Positions 7,192 through 17,030 are shown, numbered from the stretch's first letter. The stretch is 64,000 nt of DNA from Bacillota bacterium (GCA_023402845.1 JAEYFP010000016.1:310001-374000), one strand, 5' to 3'. The notes: generated by a model not told the origin, from the sequence alone. Numbers and translations are program-made.

Positions 7192-8931
7192 TTATCGCTT
7201 TACTACAAGATACGTCCCTGCTTCATCCGCCAACAGAACCTCGCCCCGCATCAGCTCCCCGAATTTTGCAGACATCTCTTTTTCCCTGCTTAACAACACC
7301 CGGATTTGATACCGCCCGGTCCGTTCAAATAACAGATAGGATTCGTTTTCCGGGGCTTCTACGACCTTCCACTCATCTGTTGGTGCAATATATTGTTTTC
7401 TGATTTGAATGGCTTCTTTCACAAAACGCTCTGTTTCCTCATGTTCCTCCTGCCAAGGCATGGCTCTTCTGTATTCCGGTTCCCGATACCCTGCAATTTC
7501 TTTTTCATCTCCATAAAAAACACTCGGAACTCCCGGCGCCATCATGAGATAAAGAAAAGCGCATTTCCACAGCTTCAGATCCTTTTCGCAGAGAGATAAA
7601 AACCTTGCCACATCATGGCTGTCCAGAAGATTTAACTGTCCGCGGGTGATTTGGATCGGATAACGCAGCTGCATATCCGTCATTCGGGCCGCAAAGACCG
7701 CTCCGTCAACTGTTCCGCTTGCAAAAAAGTCCCTGCAATGCTTTCTGAAATCATAGTTCATTACAGAATCAAAGGCGTCACCTCTCAGCCAGGTTTCCGC
7801 ATTTTCCCAAACTTCTCCGATCATCACTGCTTCCGGATCAGCGGTTTTAACAGCCTGCCGGAAGGCTCTCCAGAAATTTCGGTCCACCTCATTTGCAACG
7901 TCCAGCCTCCAGCCGTCCACCTGATATTCTTCAATCCAATATCTGCCGACTTCCGCAAAATATGCCTGCACCTCAGGATTTGCCGTATTCAGCTTCGGCA
8001 TTTTTCTTTCATAGGCAAAGCAGGCATAGTCCGGAAGTGTTTCTTCATCCGCAGGCAGAGATACCGGCAGCTTTGCTTCATAAAACCAATCCCGATAAAC
8101 AGAGGCTTCTCCCTTTTCCACCAAATCGGCAAAAGGCGGAAACTGCCAGCTGCAATGATTAAACACCCCGTCTATGATGATCCGCATTCCGCGTTTATGA
8201 ATATTCTTCACAAGTGCTTTCATCGTTTCTTCATTACCAAGGCACGGATCCACATGATAATAGTCCAGAATATCATACCGGTGATATTCTCCCGCACTGA
8301 ATATCGGATTTAAATAAAGACAGTTAAAACCGAGTCCCTGTATATAATCCAGATTTTCCATGATTCCCTGCAGTGTTCCGCCATGCATTGTTTTATGGTG
8401 CTGCCCGCGCTCATCTGTCACAGAAAATTGTATTTTGTTAAGACTCCTTTTTTCATTTGCAAAGCTGTCAGGGAAGACATTGTATACGACTGCATTCTGA
8501 AACCATTCCGGTTCTGAAAGCACCTCACTTCTTAAAATATACGGATATTGATAATATTCGCTCCGGGCCTCCAGAACAAAGCCATCCTCAAATATTTTAT
8601 CCGGCAGTCCTTCGTGAAAGTCATCACTGTAATAAAGGAGGCTTTCTTTCTCTCTGCATAAACAAAAATAATAGCAGATTCTTTGCGGACACGCTGTTAA
8701 TGTTGTTTCATAATAATCATACAGCACATCCTGCCATTTTACTTCCATCTCCCGCTCTTCAAACGACACCGGAGACTGTCTGCACGCCCTGTCTCCAAAA
8801 AAAAGCGTGCAGGAACTCAAATCTCCCTTGGCACACCGAAACCGAACGGTAAAAGCATCCTCCGCTTCCGGAAATGCATATTGAGACATTGGAATGTGCA
8901 GTACTGCACTTCTGTTTATTTTTTCTTTCAA
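7192..8931 (-). CDS. GH13 alpha-amylase-family enzyme (neopullulanase/cyclomaltodextrinase-like)
   Basis: A 579-residue cytoplasmic glycosidase without a signal peptide. Residues 1-130 look like the N-terminal beta-sandwich of neopullulanases. The catalytic barrel shows all four GH13 regions: DGVFNH (254-259), GWRLDVANEV with nucleophile Asp344, GEVWE with acid/base Glu373, and LLDSHD with Asp440. It probably cleaves imported linear or cyclic maltodextrins. It ends the maltodextrin operon and overlaps the upstream permease gene by 4 bp. Confidence 0.9.
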   Translation of the reverse strand: MKEKINRSAVLHIPMSQYAFPEAEDAFTVRFRCAKGDLSSCTLFFGDRACRQSPVSFEEREMEVKWQDVLYDYYETTLTACPQRICYYFCLCREKESLLYYSDDFHEGLPDKIFEDGFVLEARSEYYQYPYILRSEVLSEPEWFQNAVVYNVFPDSFANEKRSLNKIQFSVTDERGQHHKTMHGGTLQGIMENLDYIQGLGFNCLYLNPIFSAGEYHRYDILDYYHVDPCLGNEETMKALVKNIHKRGMRIIIDGVFNHCSWQFPPFADLVEKGEASVYRDWFYEAKLPVSLPADEETLPDYACFAYERKMPKLNTANPEVQAYFAEVGRYWIEEYQVDGWRLDVANEVDRNFWRAFRQAVKTADPEAVMIGEVWENAETWLRGDAFDSVMNYDFRKHCRDFFASGTVDGAVFAARMTDMQLRYPIQITRGQLNLLDSHDVARFLSLCEKDLKLWKCAFLYLMMAPGVPSVFYGDEKEIAGYREPEYRRAMPWQEEHEETERFVKEAIQIRKQYIAPTDEWKVVEAPENESYLLFERTGRYQIRVLLSREKEMSAKFGELMRGEVLLADEAGTYLVVKR

Positions 8932-9764
8932 CCCTTTACTCCTCCTGCTGTTAGTCCGGAAACCATATATTTCTGTATGCAGAAAAAGATGATCAGAATA
9001 GGCACCGAAACGAGGATGGCCGCCGCGGAAAATAGCGGCCAGCTTCTGCTGTAATCGTTTGCCTGCAGCTGATATAGTCCTCCCGCAAGGGAATAGCTGG
9101 TTTCCTGAAGCAAAAATGTCGTGGCAAACAGGTACTCATTCCACACAAAGATCAATACCATCACAGCTGTAACGATAATGGCCGGTCTTGCCAGCGGCAA
9201 AATTATTTTTGTAATGAGCTGAAAATTTCCTGCACCGTCAATTTTTGATGCTTCTTCTATTTCAATGGGAATGGAATCAAAATATCCCTTCATATTCCAA
9301 ATACTGAAAATACACATGGTACCTGCATAAATAAATATTAAGCCGCCGTGGGAATTTAATAAGCTCAATACTTTAAACAGTCTAAATACGGCAAACATCG
9401 TTAAAATTTGAGGAAATGCATTGAGCAGCAGAAGCGTCTGAAGTGCCGCCTGCCTGCCCGGAAAACGAAATCTGGAAAATGCATAGGCTGCAGAAATACT
9501 TGTTCCCATTGCCAGAAGCATTGTTCCAAGACTTAAAATAACCGAATTAAGCAGCCACCGCATAAAAGGCTTTTCCACTATAATCCGCCTGTAGTTATCA
9601 AGCGTCGGCTCCTTTGGCAGCAGTGCTAAGCCCGATGAAAGCGCGCCCCTTCCTCCGTCAAACGACAGCTCAAATACATAGAGAATCGGCACGAGCGCTG
9701 CCGCACAGAGCAAGATAAAAAATAGATTCAAGAAAAAAAGGCCGCTTTTTCTTTTCTTTATCAT
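8928..9764 (-). CDS. Carbohydrate ABC transporter permease (MalG-like)
   Basis: A 278-residue inner-membrane permease with about six predicted helices. The EAA loop that contacts the ATPase is visible as EEASKIDGAGNFQLITKIILPLARP. It overlaps both neighbours by 4 bp, which indicates translational coupling. Together with the MalF-like permease and the binding protein it should import maltodextrins, given the cytoplasmic GH13 enzyme in the same operon. No ATPase gene is present; a shared MsiK/MsmX-type ATPase elsewhere is likely. Confidence 0.92.
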   Translation of the reverse strand: MIKKRKSGLFFLNLFFILLCAAALVPILYVFELSFDGGRGALSSGLALLPKEPTLDNYRRIIVEKPFMRWLLNSVILSLGTMLLAMGTSISAAYAFSRFRFPGRQAALQTLLLLNAFPQILTMFAVFRLFKVLSLLNSHGGLIFIYAGTMCIFSIWNMKGYFDSIPIEIEEASKIDGAGNFQLITKIILPLARPAIIVTAVMVLIFVWNEYLFATTFLLQETSYSLAGGLYQLQANDYSRSWPLFSAAAILVSVPILIIFFCIQKYMVSGLTAGGVKG

Positions 9765-10651
9765 CCCTTTTCCTCCTTCACACTTCTGTTTGTCCAGAGG
9801 GAAAACAGCAGGATCATTAGAAAGATCACGATGGATACCGCTGAGGACAACCCGTAATTGCTGGAAACAAACGCATTATTATGTGCATATGTGATCACTG
9901 TCTGCAAAGTGGCCCCCGAAAGGGAGCCCTTTTGCATTGTCAAAAGATAAATAATATCAAATTGTTTGAAGGTTGTAAATGTTGTCATTATAATTGAGGG
10001 AGCCATGATTTTTTTAATTGAGGGTATCGTAATATATTTGTTTCTTGCAAGGAATCCGGCTCCATCCAGCAGTGCGCTTTCATACATGCTCCTGTCAATG
10101 CTCTGCAGGGCTCCGTCCATCATCACAATCATAAAAGGCAGCGCCATCCAGAGATTCAGCAACAGACAGGCCAAAAACGCCGGTGTATTTCTTGATAAAA
10201 AATCTATCTTTGTACCGCCGAATGCTGCAAGAAGCTTGTTTAGCAGCCCGAATTCCGTATTATACATACCAACCCTCCATACAAGAATGGAGACATAGGC
10301 CGGCATTGCCCACGGAAACATCAGCAGCGTCTTATAGACGCGCCTGGCTTTCAATCCTTCGGTATTTAAGGCCAGCGCAATCAGATAGGCTATCGCCGTC
10401 TGCAACACCATATTGACTGCTGTCCATAAAAGTGTTGTTCCCAAAGCTCCCAAAAATCCGGAGTCCAGTTTAAACAGTGCACGCCTGTAATTTTCCAGCC
10501 CAATCAGCTCATAGTCCGTCCAATGATACAAATTCATATTAGTGAGTGAAATATATCCCGTATATAAAATGGGAAATACGACAATCACACAGATCAGCAG
10601 TAATGACGGCAGACTGTACAGCCAGGGCAGCATTCCTCTGCTTTTTTTCAT
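9761..10651 (-). CDS. Carbohydrate ABC transporter permease (MalF-like)
   Basis: A 296-residue permease with six or so hydrophobic helices. The first lies at residues 10-35 (LYSLPSLLLICVIVVFPILYTGYISL). The EAA loop reads YESALLDGAGFLARNKYITIPSIKK. It lacks the long periplasmic loop of enterobacterial MalF, as usual for Firmicutes. It is the partner of the adjacent MalG-like subunit, with a 4-bp overlap, and lies 21 bp downstream of the binding-protein gene. Confidence 0.92.
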   Translation of the reverse strand: MKKSRGMLPWLYSLPSLLLICVIVVFPILYTGYISLTNMNLYHWTDYELIGLENYRRALFKLDSGFLGALGTTLLWTAVNMVLQTAIAYLIALALNTEGLKARRVYKTLLMFPWAMPAYVSILVWRVGMYNTEFGLLNKLLAAFGGTKIDFLSRNTPAFLACLLLNLWMALPFMIVMMDGALQSIDRSMYESALLDGAGFLARNKYITIPSIKKIMAPSIIMTTFTTFKQFDIIYLLTMQKGSLSGATLQTVITYAHNNAFVSSNYGLSSAVSIVIFLMILLFSLWTNRSVKEEKG

Positions 10652-10672
10652 AGCTCCCGTTTCCTTCCTTTT

Positions 10673-11968
10673 CTATTGCATATCCGCGATTGCGGTCAGC
10701 GCTTCCTTCTGGTACTGCTCTGCCGCCGCATCTACCTCCTGGCCGGATTTATTGACTGCCGTCAAAAATGATTCGGTCGGTCCCCACATGACACCCATTT
10801 CAGGAACATTGGGCATTGGCACCGCCACTTCCGCCGTCTGCTTCATGGCGAGAATCATTTCATTGGAAGCAACCTCGGCTTCATCATAAGCCTTGCTGTT
10901 TGCGGGTGCACAATTAAAGTTCTTTGCAAGTTCAATTCCGACCTCCGGCTTTGCCAGCACTTCCAATACCTTCCGGACTGCATCTTTTTTGCTCTCCGCC
11001 GCATATTTTAAAACACCAAGACACTGTACGCCTGAAAACGGCTTCATTGCATTCCCGTCGGGAAGCGCAAAATCCGAGAGGGCTTTGATCCCAAGATTGA
11101 TACCTGCCTCCTTGATACCTGAAATCAGCCATGGACCGCCGATGATCGCCGATGCTTTTCCTTCGTTGAACAGCGCCGTCACCGTATTATAATCTCCGTC
11201 CGCCTCCAATGCCGCGAATTTTTTGTTATAACTGACAGCATCCTTTGTCGCCTGTGCATCAAGGCCCGGATTGCCGTCCTTGTCAATGAGATAGCCGCCA
11301 AAACCATAAATGTAGGGAGCAACATTATATGCATTGGAATGCTGGTTGACAAGTGCATATGTTCCGGCCGACGTATCGGTATGCGTCTCCATATAATTGT
11401 ATAAATCCTCAGTCGTGGAAGGCACCTCACCCTCCCAAAGATCTTTATTGTACATAAATAATAAAGTTTCGTAATAGACAGGCATCAAATACTGTTTTCC
11501 GTCATAAGTAGCCGCCTCAACCGTCATCGGAATCAAATCGGCCATTGCTTCCTTTGAAACAAGTGCGTCCACCGGCTCCAGAATTCCCATCTGGACAAAG
11601 CTACCGAGAGAATCATGCGCAAATAAATACATGTCCGGGCCATTTGCCGCGTCAGTGCCATAAAGCTGGATCTGCCCTGTTACATCACTTTTCTTTTCAA
11701 ATTTTAATGTGATACTTTCTCCCTCTAACTGTTTGTTAACAATATCCGCAAGCGCATTCATCATCGCCTCATCATTGTCATGCCAGGCCGTAATCGTAAC
11801 CGGCTCCGCCGATTCCGCACTTTTGTCGGCCGTCTCCTCCTGAACATCCGCTTCCTGGGATGAAACCTCTGCCGCATTCCCCTCTGCCGAAGCTGGACTG
11901 TTTCCGCAGCCGGTCATCAGCCCTGCTGCCATTACGGCACACAATATCATACTATTGAGCTTTTTCAT
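10673..11968 (-). CDS. Extracellular maltodextrin-type solute-binding lipoprotein
   Basis: A 431-residue family 1 substrate-binding protein. The signal peptide ends in the lipobox AGLMTGC, with the lipidated cysteine near residue 21, followed by a Ser/Ala/Glu-rich linker. Mature-domain features include ITAWHDNDEAMMNALADIV, DGKQYLMPVYYETLLFMYNKDL and AAIIGGPWLISG, which are typical of maltose/maltodextrin-binding proteins. It is the first gene of the operon, behind a strong GGAGG site. The sugar is inferred from the neighbouring GH13 enzyme and LacI regulator. Confidence 0.9.
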   Translation of the reverse strand: MKKLNSMILCAVMAAGLMTGCGNSPASAEGNAAEVSSQEADVQEETADKSAESAEPVTITAWHDNDEAMMNALADIVNKQLEGESITLKFEKKSDVTGQIQLYGTDAANGPDMYLFAHDSLGSFVQMGILEPVDALVSKEAMADLIPMTVEAATYDGKQYLMPVYYETLLFMYNKDLWEGEVPSTTEDLYNYMETHTDTSAGTYALVNQHSNAYNVAPYIYGFGGYLIDKDGNPGLDAQATKDAVSYNKKFAALEADGDYNTVTALFNEGKASAIIGGPWLISGIKEAGINLGIKALSDFALPDGNAMKPFSGVQCLGVLKYAAESKKDAVRKVLEVLAKPEVGIELAKNFNCAPANSKAYDEAEVASNEMILAMKQTAEVAVPMPNVPEMGVMWGPTESFLTAVNKSGQEVDAAAEQYQKEALTAIADMQ

Positions 11969-12011
11969 CTAATTCCTCCTTTAAGAAATTGGTTTCCTTA
12001 ATTTACACTTT

Positions 12012-12040
12012 ATCTTAGCAATGTGCACATTACTATTTAT
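12012..12040 (-). promoter_or_regulatory. Probable promoter of the maltodextrin operon with an internal palindrome
   Basis: Read on the minus strand, ATAAAT (12035-12040) and TAAGAT (12012-12017) are 17 bp apart. The -35 is poor. The palindrome AATGTGCACATT (12020-12031), flanked by TAG/CTA, fills the spacer and is a candidate operator for the divergent LacI protein. Confidence 0.4.
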
Positions 12041-12094
12041 CTACTTTATATCATATTTTCCCACTTTATCTCTATTTATTTCTTATTCTTTTTC

Positions 12095-12123
12095 TTGACT
12101 TTGTTAGGAAACCGCTATACTAT
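12095..12123 (+). promoter_or_regulatory. Promoter of the LacI-family regulator
   Basis: TTGACT at 12095-12100 and TACTAT at 12118-12123 are 17 bp apart. The spacer contains TTAGGAAACC (12104-12113), whose near inverse copy GGTTTCCTTAA occurs at 11991-12001 beside the binding-protein start. This is a possible pair of regulator half-sites. Confidence 0.5.
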
Positions 12124-12192
12124 ATTATCAAATTGATTCATTATTACCAAGATACTGCCATGCAGGGCGGCAGAACAACCGGAGGATTTTTT

Positions 12193-13200
12193 ATGGCAAT
12201 TACCATCAGCGACGTTGCGCGCGAAGCAGGCGTATCTACTTCTACCGTCTCCAAGGTGTTAAACCACTGGAGCTCTATTTCTCCCGAAACAACAAAAAAA
12301 GTACGGGAAGTCATGGAACGGCTTCATTATACGCCCAATGCACGGGCTGTCAGTTTTGCGAGGGGAAGTACGAAAAATATTCTTTTTTTGGCATCCTTTT
12401 CTAAGGATGCCGCATATGCCAATCCTCATATGTTTGATATTTTGTGCGGTGTACAGAGCGCGCTTTCATCGGAATCCTATGCTACCACATTGGCCTGTCT
12501 TCCGGAAGGGATCGGAGCAGACGCTTTTCTTTCCGAACTGATCTCCCGCAAAACTGCGGACGCAATTATTATTCATGGCTCCGCTTACATACCCTCCATG
12601 TCAAAGATCCTGATGGCAGAGCAGTTTCCGCATATGCTGATCGGTTCACCGGGAACAAACAGCCGCCTTTGCTGGATCGATACAAATAACGGATTGGCCG
12701 GACAGATTGCCGCTCAGCATCTGATACAGCGGGGCTACCGGAAAATTGCTTTTATCGGCGGAAAAAGCCTGGATTATATTTCCCGGCATCGTTTGAATGG
12801 GTTTCTCGGTGCCATGTATGAAAATGGTCTGCGCGTTCCCGAAGCCTATACAGTATTTACTGATTCCAGTTTACAGGATGGTTTTGAAAAATCCTGTACG
12901 CTTTTGCATTTAAAAAATCGTCCTGAAGCCATTATTTGTGAAAATAATACGCTGGCTCTCGGCACAGTGAAAGCAATAGAAAAAGCAGGGCTTTCCATTC
13001 CTTCAGAAATTGCCCTGCTTACCTTTGATATTTATCCATATTCCCGCATCATTGAACCGGAACCCACTGTTGTCGATATCGACGTGTATGACCTGGGACT
13101 TCAGGCGGCTTCCATGATCCTTCGGAAACTTGAAAATCCTTCCCTGCTCGTACAAACCTATACGACCCTGCCTGTCGTACGCGAGGGAAAAACTACGTAA
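12193..13200 (+). CDS. LacI-family transcriptional regulator (MalR-like)
   Basis: A 335-residue repressor. The LacI helix-turn-helix and hinge are at residues 2-60 (ISDVAREAGVSTSTVSKVLN, then YTPNARAVSFARG). A periplasmic-binding-protein-like effector domain follows (AAQHLIQRGYRKIAFIGG; AIICENNTLALGTVKAIEKAGLSIP). The start at 12193 has GGAGG ten bases upstream. It is divergent from the maltodextrin operon, so it most likely represses that operon and responds to a maltodextrin. It ends only 2 bp before the convergent kinase gene. Confidence 0.92.
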   Translation: MAITISDVAREAGVSTSTVSKVLNHWSSISPETTKKVREVMERLHYTPNARAVSFARGSTKNILFLASFSKDAAYANPHMFDILCGVQSALSSESYATTLACLPEGIGADAFLSELISRKTADAIIIHGSAYIPSMSKILMAEQFPHMLIGSPGTNSRLCWIDTNNGLAGQIAAQHLIQRGYRKIAFIGGKSLDYISRHRLNGFLGAMYENGLRVPEAYTVFTDSSLQDGFEKSCTLLHLKNRPEAIICENNTLALGTVKAIEKAGLSIPSEIALLTFDIYPYSRIIEPEPTVVDIDVYDLGLQAASMILRKLENPSLLVQTYTTLPVVREGKTT

Positions 13201-13202
13201 TT

Positions 13203-14597
13203 TTACAAGTATTGTATAATTGCCTGTGCTTCCTGCAGTGAAGGATAAATGCCTGCTGCCGCAAGGGAAAATAAAGCGGCGCCATACGCTGCCTCCTCCC
13301 TGTGCTTCGGAATCAGCATTCCGAGCCCAAAGCGCTTTTCAAGCAGTTCCTGCAAATACGGATTATTTCGAATTCCGTTCCCGCTGCCGACAAGGTGAAC
13401 GGCTTGCTGTCCTTTGTATTCGCACATTTGTTCATAATATACATACAACTCCTCCGCAATACCTGACAGAATCCCGTCCATCATTGCCTCCGGTGTAAAA
13501 TTGGAAAGGCTGAGGCCCGTGATGCTGCCTCTTCTTTCCGGCTCTTCACGTGTTCCGCTGAATCTCGTATCAACTATCATACGCTTTCTGTTATCCGACT
13601 CCATTAAGAGCTTCTTCTCTTTCAGCAGGTCTCCCATTTTTTCATACAGGCTTTCGGGAGCTTCCCCTGTCCCCATAGCGATAATCTTTCTGAAAAACTG
13701 CTCCAAAGCCGCATAAGCCCTTCCGCCGCAAAGCCCGGAGCCGACGAAAATATAGCTCTCCTTTGTGCAGGGCCGAAGCTCGATGCCGCTGCAATCTGCA
13801 TAATCCTCGGTTCCTACGGAAACCTGGCTGCCTGTTCCTATATTGATCAGTACCGTATGTTTGATGTCCTTCACCGATCCGATTACACTTGCCTGATTGT
13901 CCCCGATCGCAACACTGACCGGAATTTTTTGTTCCGTATAGCCTGCAATTTCGTAATTTGCACAGATATCCGGAAGAATAGCCGTGTCAATCCCTGCCGC
14001 TTCCAGTTTTTCCTTTTCAAAACACAGCTTCTGCAAATCAAAGCACCCGAAACTTGCGGCATCCGTCGTACTGAGCAGCGGATGCTTTCTGCCCGTAAGG
14101 CGCATCACCGCATAGTCCTGAATGGTACAGAAGCTGACTGCCTGCTCCGGTACGCCTCCGTTGACAAGCTGATAAAAATGTGTCGTCAGTCCAAAACCGG
14201 TGGCCATATTGCTCCCGGTTGCCTCCGTCAAATATTCCGCATAGGTTTTCCCGTTCTGATAGCTCCGGTTGCCCCGCTCATCCTGCCACGTATACAGCGG
14301 ACTGACCGCTCTTCCATTCTTATCAATATAAACAATTCCATGCATCTGTCCGGTCAGACCCACACTCACAATCGTCTCATAAGTTTCGGTAAAGGACCGG
14401 TAAAGGGCAAGCACAACATTGATGATTCTCTCCGGCTCCTGCATCTGTTCCTCTTCGTTCATGCCGCTTAATTTACTGTCATTTTGAATTGTTTGACGGC
14501 TGATGACCTCGCCGCTGATACTGTCAATTACCAGTCCGCAGATTGTCGTCGTCCCAATATCAATTCCTGCCGCATAAGCTTTTTTTTCATTTTTCAT
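13203..14597 (-). CDS. FGGY-family carbohydrate kinase (sedoheptulokinase/xylulokinase-like)
   Basis: A 464-residue kinase. The N-terminal phosphate loop is AAGIDIGTTTICGLVID. The sugar-binding region contains GLTGQMHGIVYIDKNG and SPLYTWQDERG, a pattern I associate with sedoheptulokinase-like members. The second ATP-binding lobe has LINIGTGSQVSVG and HLVGSGNGIRNNPYLQ. It phosphorylates a ketose or polyol with ATP, but the sugar is not readable. It is the last gene of the unit activase - glycyl radical enzyme - kinase, 12 bp after the glycyl radical enzyme. Confidence 0.85.
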   Translation of the reverse strand: MKNEKKAYAAGIDIGTTTICGLVIDSISGEVISRQTIQNDSKLSGMNEEEQMQEPERIINVVLALYRSFTETYETIVSVGLTGQMHGIVYIDKNGRAVSPLYTWQDERGNRSYQNGKTYAEYLTEATGSNMATGFGLTTHFYQLVNGGVPEQAVSFCTIQDYAVMRLTGRKHPLLSTTDAASFGCFDLQKLCFEKEKLEAAGIDTAILPDICANYEIAGYTEQKIPVSVAIGDNQASVIGSVKDIKHTVLINIGTGSQVSVGTEDYADCSGIELRPCTKESYIFVGSGLCGGRAYAALEQFFRKIIAMGTGEAPESLYEKMGDLLKEKKLLMESDNRKRMIVDTRFSGTREEPERRGSITGLSLSNFTPEAMMDGILSGIAEELYVYYEQMCEYKGQQAVHLVGSGNGIRNNPYLQELLEKRFGLGMLIPKHREEAAYGAALFSLAAAGIYPSLQEAQAIIQYL

Positions 14598-14609
14598 GGT
14601 TTTTTCCTT

Positions 14610-16982
14610 CTATATTCCGGTAGACTGCAAATCAAGCCGTTTAATAATGTCCATCTGAATGGCAGGCGACAAATCGAGGAAATTGACAAAGGTTCCGTGT
14701 ATTCTCATAATATAGACACCGCTGGGTGCATATTTTTTCGGATCTTCCATCACTTTTCTTAAAGTATCCGGTGTCGTGATGTTCATATACAGGTAAAACG
14801 GCGCCAGCTTTTTATTCTGTTTATTAAAAAATGTCGGCTCCAGTACACGGTTTTTAAACTGCAGTCCCTTTTCTTCCATTGTTTTTGCAGTAAAAAATTT
14901 AGGATCAATTCCATAATGCGCCGCACATCCGCCGTTGAATTTTTCATAGGGAAGCCTCATCGCAGATAAAATGCGGAATCCGAGCCCCTGACTGGCTTCT
15001 CCGAACAGCGGATCCACTCCGTAGCCTAGCATTTCACGGGCCTTTCTTCCATCAGGTGTCGCACCGGTCTGGTATCCATAAAGCAGATGTGTAGAAGGAG
15101 AAGACCAGTCCGCGCGAAAGCTGTTGCCGAGATAATTCTTTTTGGAAGTGATCAGATCAGAAATTTTATCTGCGATCTGAGCCGCTTCCTTATCCACAGA
15201 GGGAATTCCATTTCCAAATTTCGGGGCATCCAAAAGTTCTCTCCTAAGCTCCTCATCCTGCTCGAAATCAGTCTGCAGCGCTCTTAAAAGCCGGTCGGCA
15301 TCCTGCGGCCTCTCACTCATCAGACGGTCAATTGACGCAAACGAATCCGCAACAACTGATAAGCCATGAATCAAACAGCCGCTTCCGTTATATTTTGTAC
15401 CCTGCTCATTTGTATCACGCATATCGATACCGGTTTCAATTCCGCCCATAAATACGCTCAAAAACGGCACTGCCTCATAAGAGATGGCAATTGACGCCTG
15501 ATTTGCTGCTTTTACCATATGGTCAACATAAAATTCCACATTTTCATAAAAACGGTCTCTGATATGAGTGAGTACCTCATAGGTACTGCTTTCATCTGCC
15601 GGACCGATCTGTTTTCCGGTAATTAAAGAACGTCCATGATTGATCGTCAGTTCCAGAATTTTCGCAAGATTCAGCCAGCTGTTTGTCGTATTGCCGTTAT
15701 CCTTTCCCATAATCAGCGGCTCCTGGCAGCCCGCAATTGCATAATCCGGGATATCCTCCTGATCGATGCCGCTTTTTTGAAGCACGGTAAATACCGCATC
15801 ATCATTGAACAACGACGGAGTGAGGCATCCCGGTGTGAAGAAAAACCGGCCCATATACTCATAAAGTGCATCCGGTGTATGTTCATGCAGCTTTACGGAT
15901 AGAATCGGCTGGGGGAGATTCATCTCATAATATGCGTCCATAATTGCATATGACATGGGATTTGTCAGATCCTTTCCGTCATTGTCCCTTCCGCCGATAA
16001 TGACATTCTGAGAAATTGCCCAGCTTCTGTCCCCTACGTTATAAAAGACAAGAAAATGGGTAAACAGGCCGGCTGCCGTTTCCCTGTCCAGCTCCTCTTT
16101 TGCACGGTAAGGCTCAAATATCCGGTCCGCATTTCCGACGGAAAATGCATAAGGATTCGGTGCCTGCTCAAGACACATGACCTGCCACAAAAGCAGATAA
16201 GCCTGCATTGCCTCATACAGAGAATCGGCGCCATATTCCGGAACCTTGAGCAGTGTATATTCCATGTATTTCAACTGCCCGAGCCGATGCTGTGCACAGT
16301 GCTCCTGCTGTTTCTTTGCAATTTCCGCATAGCGGTGCGCAAGCACAATGACAGCCTCCAGTGTCAGCTTCATCGCCTGATAACTGCTCCGCTTCTTTTC
16401 ATTGTTTTCCGTCCTCAGCTTTTCTTCTATTTCTTCGATCAGCGCTCTGACACCTTTTTTCAGGGCCGGTCTGAAATCGGGAATTACATGACCGGTTACC
16501 TGCTCTATAAAAAATGCTATCTCCTCTGAATAAACCTGATTTTGCGTATAAGTTTCCGTCAGCTTTTTTATATAAGGTGTACTCTGCGTATACGCTTTTA
16601 CGGCTGTGATTCTCTCTTCCGTAAATTCTTCGTTCGGCTCGATATCGGAAAAAACCGCCGTCGGATCACAATAGCCGGAAAACGTTTCGACCTGAAACGC
16701 CGGGTTGATAAGTGCATAGGTTCTTGCGAACGAATCGCTCTGCGTTCCCGCAAAAACCGCATATTCACTGATTGATAGAGGAATTGTACGAATGACCTCC
16801 GTAAGGATTCTTGCCGCCCGCAGTTCCTTTGGCTCTTCCTTTAATTCTTCCTGCATGCGGTATCCGGCTTCCTTTACTAAAAACCAGCCATCCAACCGTT
16901 TCTTGCTTCGTTCTTCCTCAAATAACCGCTTTGCCTGTTCTGTGATTTCACCGTCTTGATACAGCTGCTTAAGCTCCGTCAT
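14610..16982 (-). CDS. Glycyl radical enzyme of the pyruvate formate-lyase superfamily, substrate unknown
   Basis: A 790-residue oxygen-sensitive radical enzyme. The catalytic thiyl cysteine is Cys419 in IAGCQEP, which keeps the C-x-E arrangement of dehydratase-type members. The glycyl radical site near the C-terminus reads IMRIHGTFVNF, with Gly763 in place of the usual RVAGYxxxF, so it is a divergent clade. The stretch after Gly763, LSPAIQMDIIKRL, matches the family's C-terminal helix. The start at 16982 follows AAAGGATGG. It sits between its activase (48 bp upstream) and an FGGY kinase, so a sugar or polyol derivative is a plausible substrate. It does not look like true PflB, which has adjacent catalytic cysteines. 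Confidence 0.85.
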   Translation of the reverse strand: MTELKQLYQDGEITEQAKRLFEEERSKKRLDGWFLVKEAGYRMQEELKEEPKELRAARILTEVIRTIPLSISEYAVFAGTQSDSFARTYALINPAFQVETFSGYCDPTAVFSDIEPNEEFTEERITAVKAYTQSTPYIKKLTETYTQNQVYSEEIAFFIEQVTGHVIPDFRPALKKGVRALIEEIEEKLRTENNEKKRSSYQAMKLTLEAVIVLAHRYAEIAKKQQEHCAQHRLGQLKYMEYTLLKVPEYGADSLYEAMQAYLLLWQVMCLEQAPNPYAFSVGNADRIFEPYRAKEELDRETAAGLFTHFLVFYNVGDRSWAISQNVIIGGRDNDGKDLTNPMSYAIMDAYYEMNLPQPILSVKLHEHTPDALYEYMGRFFFTPGCLTPSLFNDDAVFTVLQKSGIDQEDIPDYAIAGCQEPLIMGKDNGNTTNSWLNLAKILELTINHGRSLITGKQIGPADESSTYEVLTHIRDRFYENVEFYVDHMVKAANQASIAISYEAVPFLSVFMGGIETGIDMRDTNEQGTKYNGSGCLIHGLSVVADSFASIDRLMSERPQDADRLLRALQTDFEQDEELRRELLDAPKFGNGIPSVDKEAAQIADKISDLITSKKNYLGNSFRADWSSPSTHLLYGYQTGATPDGRKAREMLGYGVDPLFGEASQGLGFRILSAMRLPYEKFNGGCAAHYGIDPKFFTAKTMEEKGLQFKNRVLEPTFFNKQNKKLAPFYLYMNITTPDTLRKVMEDPKKYAPSGVYIMRIHGTFVNFLDLSPAIQMDIIKRLDLQSTGI

Positions 16983-17030
16983 TGTTATCCATCCTTTCAT
17001 TGATAATCCTGCTTTTTTGCAATACAAAAA

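Noticed and set aside
7651..8313. 220-codon plus-strand frame opposite the GH13 gene
   Set aside because: Antisense shadow of a gene with all four GH13 motifs; no start site and no recognisable domain.
12104..12120. Catabolite-responsive (cre) site in the lacI promoter
   Set aside because: GGAAACCGCTATAC misses key positions of the cre consensus on both sides.
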